Assembly: GCF_016735115.1 (NCBI RefSeq)
Contig: NZ_JAERQJ010000003.1
Span: 124,001-188,000 of the forward strand
Reading direction: 5' to 3'
Length of the DNA: 64,000 bases
Origin: Aquimarina mytili
Lineage (GTDB): Bacteria > Bacteroidota > Bacteroidia > Flavobacteriales > Flavobacteriaceae
Part shown: positions 60,424 through 64,000 of the stretch, in pieces
Layout of the letters: the number at the start of each line of letters is the position of its first letter
How positions within the stretch are numbered: the first letter of the stretch is position 1
The notes under the pieces: generated by a model
Seen by the model: the letters and a program-made list of their open reading frames with translations, nothing else
Database searches by the model: none
What the model was told of the DNA's origin: nothing
Translations under genes and position numbers: made by a program

Positions 60424-61398
60424 TCAAAATAGTAAAGCTTCCAAGTTTTTTGAACCTGTTTTATATTGTTCTTTTAGTTTATCGATCATTGTTTTTGTAA
60501 TCATTTCAAGATCAAATTCGGGTTTCCATCCCCAATCTTTAGCAGCAATAGAATCATCAATTGCCTTTGGCCATCTCGATGCAATATCTTGTCTAAAATC
60601 TGGCTTATACTGCACTTCAAAATCTGGATATAATTTACGAATTTCTGCAACCACTTCGGCAGGAGAAAAGCTTATTCCTGCTATATTATAAGAAGTTCTT
60701 ATTGAAATACTTTCTTTTGGCGCATCCATGAGTTCCATAGTGGCTCGTATTGCGTCATCCATAAAAATCATAGGTAGTGTTGCATTTTCTTTCAAAAAAC
60801 AGGTAAACTCTTCTTGAAGTACAGCTTTATGATAAATATCTACAGCATAATCTGTTGTTCCTCCTCCTGGTAAGGATTGATAGCCAATTACACCAGGGTA
60901 TCGTAAAGACCTAACATCTAGTCCATATCGTAAAAAATAATATTGCGCCCAATTCTCTCCAGCCGCTTTACTTATACCGTAAACGGTAGCAGGATCTAAA
61001 TATGCATCATTAGGAGTCTCATCCAGTGGTGCCCCCTCACCAAAAACAGCAATAGAGCTTGGAAAAAATACTTTGTCTATTTGACTTACCCGAGAAACTT
61101 CCAAAACATTAAATAATGTTTTCATATTAATTTCCCATGTGTTTAAAGGGGTTTCTTCTCCTTTTGCTGAAAGTATTGCCGCTAGATGATATATTTGTGT
61201 CACTTTATATTTAGTAACTATTTCCTGGATCCTATTTCTGTTAGTAGCATCAATAACTTCAAAGACTCCTTTAAAACTATCTCTACGTCTAAGATCTGAA
61301 GCTATAACATTGTCTTTCCCAAATTTTTGCTGTAGAGATTTGGTCAAAACAGATCCCAGTTGACCATTAGCTCCAATTACTAAAATAATCGTTTCCAT
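60424..61398 (-). CDS. tdh: L-threonine 3-dehydrogenase, short-chain (epimerase-like) type
   Basis: NAD-dependent oxidation of L-threonine to 2-amino-3-oxobutyrate. The 324-residue protein is an extended SDR/epimerase-like enzyme: Rossmann motif VIGANGQLGSVL, the central LAAILS segment, and the catalytic Tyr-Lys pair in YGISKAAGENW (about 142-152), with Ser-Ser just before in FFPSSIAVFGEG. The RYPGVIGYQSLPGGGTTDYAVDIY stretch is typical of the epimerase-type threonine dehydrogenases first studied in flavobacteria, which differ from zinc-dependent E. coli Tdh. Placement before kbl supports the assignment. Confidence 0.92.
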   Translation of the reverse strand: METIILVIGANGQLGSVLTKSLQQKFGKDNVIASDLRRRDSFKGVFEVIDATNRNRIQEIVTKYKVTQIYHLAAILSAKGEETPLNTWEINMKTLFNVLEVSRVSQIDKVFFPSSIAVFGEGAPLDETPNDAYLDPATVYGISKAAGENWAQYYFLRYGLDVRSLRYPGVIGYQSLPGGGTTDYAVDIYHKAVLQEEFTCFLKENATLPMIFMDDAIRATMELMDAPKESISIRTSYNIAGISFSPAEVVAEIRKLYPDFEVQYKPDFRQDIASRWPKAIDDSIAAKDWGWKPEFDLEMITKTMIDKLKEQYKTGSKNLEALLF

Positions 61399-61487
61399 AT
61401 TTTATCCTTAAAAATTAAAAACATAAAGTGTTATTTACTTACTAAAATACAAAATGTGAATTTTATATTCGAGTATCATTAAAAATT

Positions 61488-61502
61488 AAGTAATAATTAC
61501 TT
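61488..61502. promoter_or_regulatory. Palindrome in the tdh-lrp divergent region, possible Lrp-type operator
   Basis: AAGTAAT and ATTACTT flank one central base, a perfect 15-bp palindrome midway between the tdh start (61398) and the Lrp-type gene (61581). Lrp/AsnC regulators bind AT-rich palindromes of about this length, and the position allows control of both directions. Confidence 0.5.
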
Positions 61503-61580
61503 TTATTATAATTAAAAAAAGCTATTTTTACTTTATTCATAACCCAAAGACCTTTATTAAAGTAATTTTTGAAGTACATT

Positions 61581-62042
61581 ATGGAACAACTTGATCAAAC
61601 TGATATCACCATTCTAAGAATTCTACAAAAAGATTCTAAGAAGACGGCTAAAGAAATCGCCAAAACCCTTAACCTTACTTCTTCTCCAGTATATGAGCGA
61701 ATTCGAAGATTAGAAAAACAGGGATTCATAAAAAAATATGTAGCCATTTTGGACAAGAAACTTATTGATCGCTCTATTACCACGATATGTCAAGTCTCGA
61801 TGCGATATCACAATGAGGCTTTTATTGAAAAATTCGAAGAACAAATACAGGCGTTAGAAGAAGTACAAGAATGTTATCATATGGCTGGTCAGGTGGATTT
61901 TGTTTTAAAAATCAACACCAAAAGTCTAGAAGAGTATCATGATTTTGTAAAATACAAGCTTTCAAAAATTGAAAATATTGGTGTACTCAATAGTACTTTT
62001 GTATTAAAAGATATCAAACATACATCTGAGTTTTATATTTGA
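61581..62042 (+). CDS. Lrp/AsnC-family transcriptional regulator
   Basis: A 153-residue regulator. The N-terminal helix-turn-helix (about 2-60: LDQTDITILRILQKDSKKTAKEIAKTL, SPVYERIRRLEKQGFIKKYVA) and the C-terminal RAM/ACT-like ligand domain (about 70-150: VQECYHMAGQVDFVLKINTKSLEEYHDFV) are both complete. The ATG at 61581 is preferred to the TTG at 61569. It is divergent from tdh-kbl, so it probably senses threonine, glycine or a related amino acid and controls that pathway; this is inferred from context. Confidence 0.93.
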   Translation: MEQLDQTDITILRILQKDSKKTAKEIAKTLNLTSSPVYERIRRLEKQGFIKKYVAILDKKLIDRSITTICQVSMRYHNEAFIEKFEEQIQALEEVQECYHMAGQVDFVLKINTKSLEEYHDFVKYKLSKIENIGVLNSTFVLKDIKHTSEFYI

Positions 62043-62095
62043 TTAAGTAATCATAATATATAATAAAACCCGTTAGTATTAGAAATCTAATTTTC

Positions 62096-62103
62096 TATTT
62101 TTG
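62096..62103 (+). promoter_or_regulatory. -7 promoter element of gldA
   Basis: TATTTTTG matches TAnnTTTG, 17 bases before the gldA start codon at 62120. A TTAG at about 62073-62076 is at the right distance for a weak -33 element. Confidence 0.5.
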
Positions 62104-62119
62104 ATAAAAATAAGTGTAT

Positions 62120-63019
62120 ATGTCAATTTCAGTATCAAATATTTCGAAGTCATACCATGAGCAAAAAGCATTGGATAATATTAGTTTTGATATTGAGCAG
62201 GGAGAAATCGTAGGTTTTTTAGGGCCTAATGGCGCCGGAAAATCGACCATGATGAAAATCCTAACCACATACCTTAATCCATCGAGCGGAGAAGCTAAAG
62301 TGAATGGATTTGAAATTGACTCACAAACCATTGATGTTCAAAAAAGTGTGGGGTATTTGCCAGAACACAATCCACTATATCTGGAAATGTATGTTAGAGA
62401 GTATTTGCTTTTTAATTCGAACGTATACAAAATCTCAAAACCACGGATTGAAGAAGTTATTGATCTAACAGGATTAACAACACAGGCTAATAAAAAGATC
62501 AAACAACTCTCAAAAGGGTATCGTCAACGCGTCGGTTTGGCTTGTGCCCTACTACACGACCCTAAGGTTTTGATTTTAGACGAACCCACAACAGGGTTAG
62601 ATCCTAATCAATTATTAGAAATTAGAGACCTTATTAAGTCTATAGGAAAAGAAAAAACTGTTTTTCTGTCAACTCATATCATGCAAGAAGTGGAAGCAAT
62701 GTGCGATAGAGTTATCATTATTAATAAAGGAAAAATAGTGGCTGACAAAAAACTCAGTGATATCCTAGATGAAACCGAGCAAATCATCCAGGTAGAATTT
62801 GATTATCGGGTAGAAGAAGCCTTTTTATTAAAACTTCCACATGTCTCATCGGTAAAAAATTTACATGATTTTGTTTATTATATCACTTTTGACACCAAAG
62901 TAGATATGAGATCTGCGGTTTTTGATTTTGCTCATGATAATGAGTTGAAAATATTACAACTATCTCGAAAGAATAAAAATCTGGAGAATTTGTTTATCGA
63001 ATTAACTAATCCCTCTTGA
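62120..63019 (+). CDS. gldA: Gliding motility ABC transporter ATP-binding protein GldA
   Basis: ATPase subunit of the Gld ABC transporter; in F. johnsoniae gldA works with the membrane genes gldF and gldG, which are elsewhere. The 299-residue protein has Walker A GPNGAGKS (about 36-43), Q-loop GYLPEHNPLY, the ABC signature LSKGYRQRVGLA, Walker B VLILDEPTTG and switch STHIMQEV. A C-terminal extension (about 215-299) is typical of GldA/CcmA-like ATPases. I start at the ATG at 62120; the GTG at 62114 is only two codons earlier. Confidence 0.92.
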   Translation: MSISVSNISKSYHEQKALDNISFDIEQGEIVGFLGPNGAGKSTMMKILTTYLNPSSGEAKVNGFEIDSQTIDVQKSVGYLPEHNPLYLEMYVREYLLFNSNVYKISKPRIEEVIDLTGLTTQANKKIKQLSKGYRQRVGLACALLHDPKVLILDEPTTGLDPNQLLEIRDLIKSIGKEKTVFLSTHIMQEVEAMCDRVIIINKGKIVADKKLSDILDETEQIIQVEFDYRVEEAFLLKLPHVSSVKNLHDFVYYITFDTKVDMRSAVFDFAHDNELKILQLSRKNKNLENLFIELTNPS

Positions 63020-63050
63020 TGAATAATATTTTATATTCAAGATGCTTTTT

Positions 63051-63455
63051 TTAGCTTACTTTTTTAAGATCGCTTAACACATTTTTCAATTTTTCAACTG
63101 TGACTGGTTTTACAATATAATCACTTACTAGCTCGTAAGATTTTGCACGCAAAATATCCTGGGGATCTACAGATGAAGAGACTATATAAATAATAATCTT
63201 CTTTTCACAAGGTATTTTCACAAACTCTTCCAAAAATTGCCATCCATCAAGAACTGGCATATTAAGGTCCAGTAATATAACATCGGGTAATTTTTCATTT
63301 GCTGAAATTATTGCTTTTAAATTGTTTAACGCTTCTTCTCCGTCCCTAAAAACCATTAAACTTTTACAAAAGTCTATCAGTTTCATTATTTTTTTCATCC
63401 CGAAAATAAAAATGGGATCATCATCAATTATACAAGCGATATCAATTTTTTTCAT
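63051..63455 (-). CDS. CheY-like single-domain response regulator
   Basis: A 134-residue receiver domain without output domain. Acidic cluster IIDDDP, phosphoacceptor Asp63 (ILLDLNMPVLDGW), Ser/Thr switch YIVSSS and Lys in YIVKPV are all present. Its start overlaps the histidine kinase stop by 14 bases, so the two are co-translated. Bacteroidota often place such receivers next to PAS-type kinases, where they act by protein contact. Confidence 0.9.
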   Translation of the reverse strand: MKKIDIACIIDDDPIFIFGMKKIMKLIDFCKSLMVFRDGEEALNNLKAIISANEKLPDVILLDLNMPVLDGWQFLEEFVKIPCEKKIIIYIVSSSVDPQDILRAKSYELVSDYIVKPVTVEKLKNVLSDLKKVS

Positions 63456-64000
63456 ATTTTAAATAAATTTTAAAAGTAGTCCCTTTATTAACTTCACTTT
63501 CCACTTCGATCTTCCCTCCCATAGCTTCTACTTGGTTCTTTGTAATAAAAAGGCCTATACCCCGTGCATCTTTATTGTGATGAAAAGTTTTGTACATCCC
63601 AAAAAGTTTAGAACGATGTTTTTTCAAGTCAATTCCCAATCCATTATCCACAACACTAAGCACTACATAATCACCTTCTAAATCAGCGCTCAAAGAAACA
63701 TAACTTTCTCGTTCGTTAGAACTATATTTGATTCCGTTCGTAATAAAATTCAATAAGATACTATCCAAATATGCCGGAATACACAAAACACAAATATCGG
63801 GCTTCACCAAATTGTTAATTGTCACTTGTTTTTCGATAGCTATAGCAGAGACAATTTCTAAGGTTTTATGAATCACCTCTCTTAAATTTAACCTTACCAA
63901 ATTATCATTAACCAATGTATTAATTAAGACAACTTCATTTAGATGTACAATTGTTTCTGTTAAATTTTCTGAAGCAGTTTTAAACAACTTTACAATTTCA
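63442..64000 (-). CDS. Sensor histidine kinase, C-terminal part (cut by the window edge)
   Basis: The reading frame is open to the right edge, so the N-terminus, sensor part and phosphoacceptor His are outside the window. The visible part begins after the dimerisation helix (SENLTETIVHLNEVV) and contains a HATPase_c domain: N-box ILLNFITNGIKYS, G1 DNGLGID, the F-box region KLFGMYKTFHHN, G2 GIGLFITKNQVEAMGG and ESEVNKGTTFKIYL at the end. It is the partner of the receiver protein encoded immediately downstream. Confidence 0.88.
   Translation of the reverse strand, partial: EIVKLFKTASENLTETIVHLNEVVLINTLVNDNLVRLNLREVIHKTLEIVSAIAIEKQVTINNLVKPDICVLCIPAYLDSILLNFITNGIKYSSNERESYVSLSADLEGDYVVLSVVDNGLGIDLKKHRSKLFGMYKTFHHNKDARGIGLFITKNQVEAMGGKIEVESEVNKGTTFKIYLKYEKN

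Noticed and set aside
1..64000. CRISPR arrays, insertion sequences, restriction or toxin-antitoxin systems
   Set aside because: No repeat-spacer pattern, transposase motif or typical defence gene was seen when reading all annotated frames.

Overview
The window is low-GC DNA from a gliding flavobacterium (Bacteroidota, Flavobacteriaceae; the overall style resembles marine genera such as Aquimarina, but the genus is an inference). The evidence is gliding genes gldA, gldB and gldC, two large secreted proteins with C-terminal type IX secretion (T9SS) sorting domains, a zinc-ligand-free DnaG, an FtsZ with a long acidic tail, TAnnTTTG-type -7 promoter elements, and a short-chain L-threonine dehydrogenase next to kbl.

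Layout. 1-4.9 kb (+): part of a Bacteroidota-type conjugation (Tra/T4SS) module with VirB6/TraJ-, VirB3/TraF-, VirB2/TraE- and VirB8/TraK-like genes, two unrecognised secreted proteins and an unrecognised hydrophilic protein; the left side is outside the window. 5.1-9.4 kb (-): a regulatory block with a LytTR response regulator, an AraC-type regulator and a TPR histidine kinase/LuxR-type regulator pair. A repeated TACGTA-N4-TACGTA motif lies in front of the first two. 9.7-9.8 kb: tRNA-Arg(UCG). 9.8-26.1 kb (-): the dcw cell-wall/division operon mraZ-rsmH-ftsL-ftsI-murE-mraY-murD-ftsW-murG-murC-ftsQ-ftsA-ftsZ, then yqeY; murF and ddl are absent. A triple 10-bp repeat upstream of mraZ looks like the MraZ operator.

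26.4-44 kb: an alpha/beta hydrolase and engB (+), a T9SS repeat protein, gldB-gldC, nadE, an atypical LuxR-type regulator with Glu instead of the receiver Asp, dnaG, a 1091-residue T9SS protein, an ECF sigma/putative anti-sigma/outer-membrane protein operon, a polyprenyl synthase and rlmN. 44-54 kb: a chalcone-isomerase-like/DUF2147 fusion, queA, aroA, a MazG-like protein, two DUF3857/transglutaminase-like proteins, dtd and rsgA. 54.6-58.6 kb (-): an aromatic amino-acid operon (prephenate dehydratase, aminotransferase, prephenate dehydrogenase, DAHP synthase-chorismate mutase). 59.2-62 kb: threonine catabolism (tdh, kbl) with a divergent lrp-type regulator. 62.1-64 kb: gldA, a CheY-like receiver and the 3' part of a histidine kinase cut by the window edge.

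Most of the window is ordinary chromosome. The points most worth following are the two TACGTA double sites in the regulatory block and two related dyads elsewhere, the unusual tra gene set with its structured intergenic RNA, the pseudo-receiver regulator beside nadE, the MraZ box array, and several hairpin elements that may be dispersed repeats. No CRISPR array, insertion sequence or transposase was seen.
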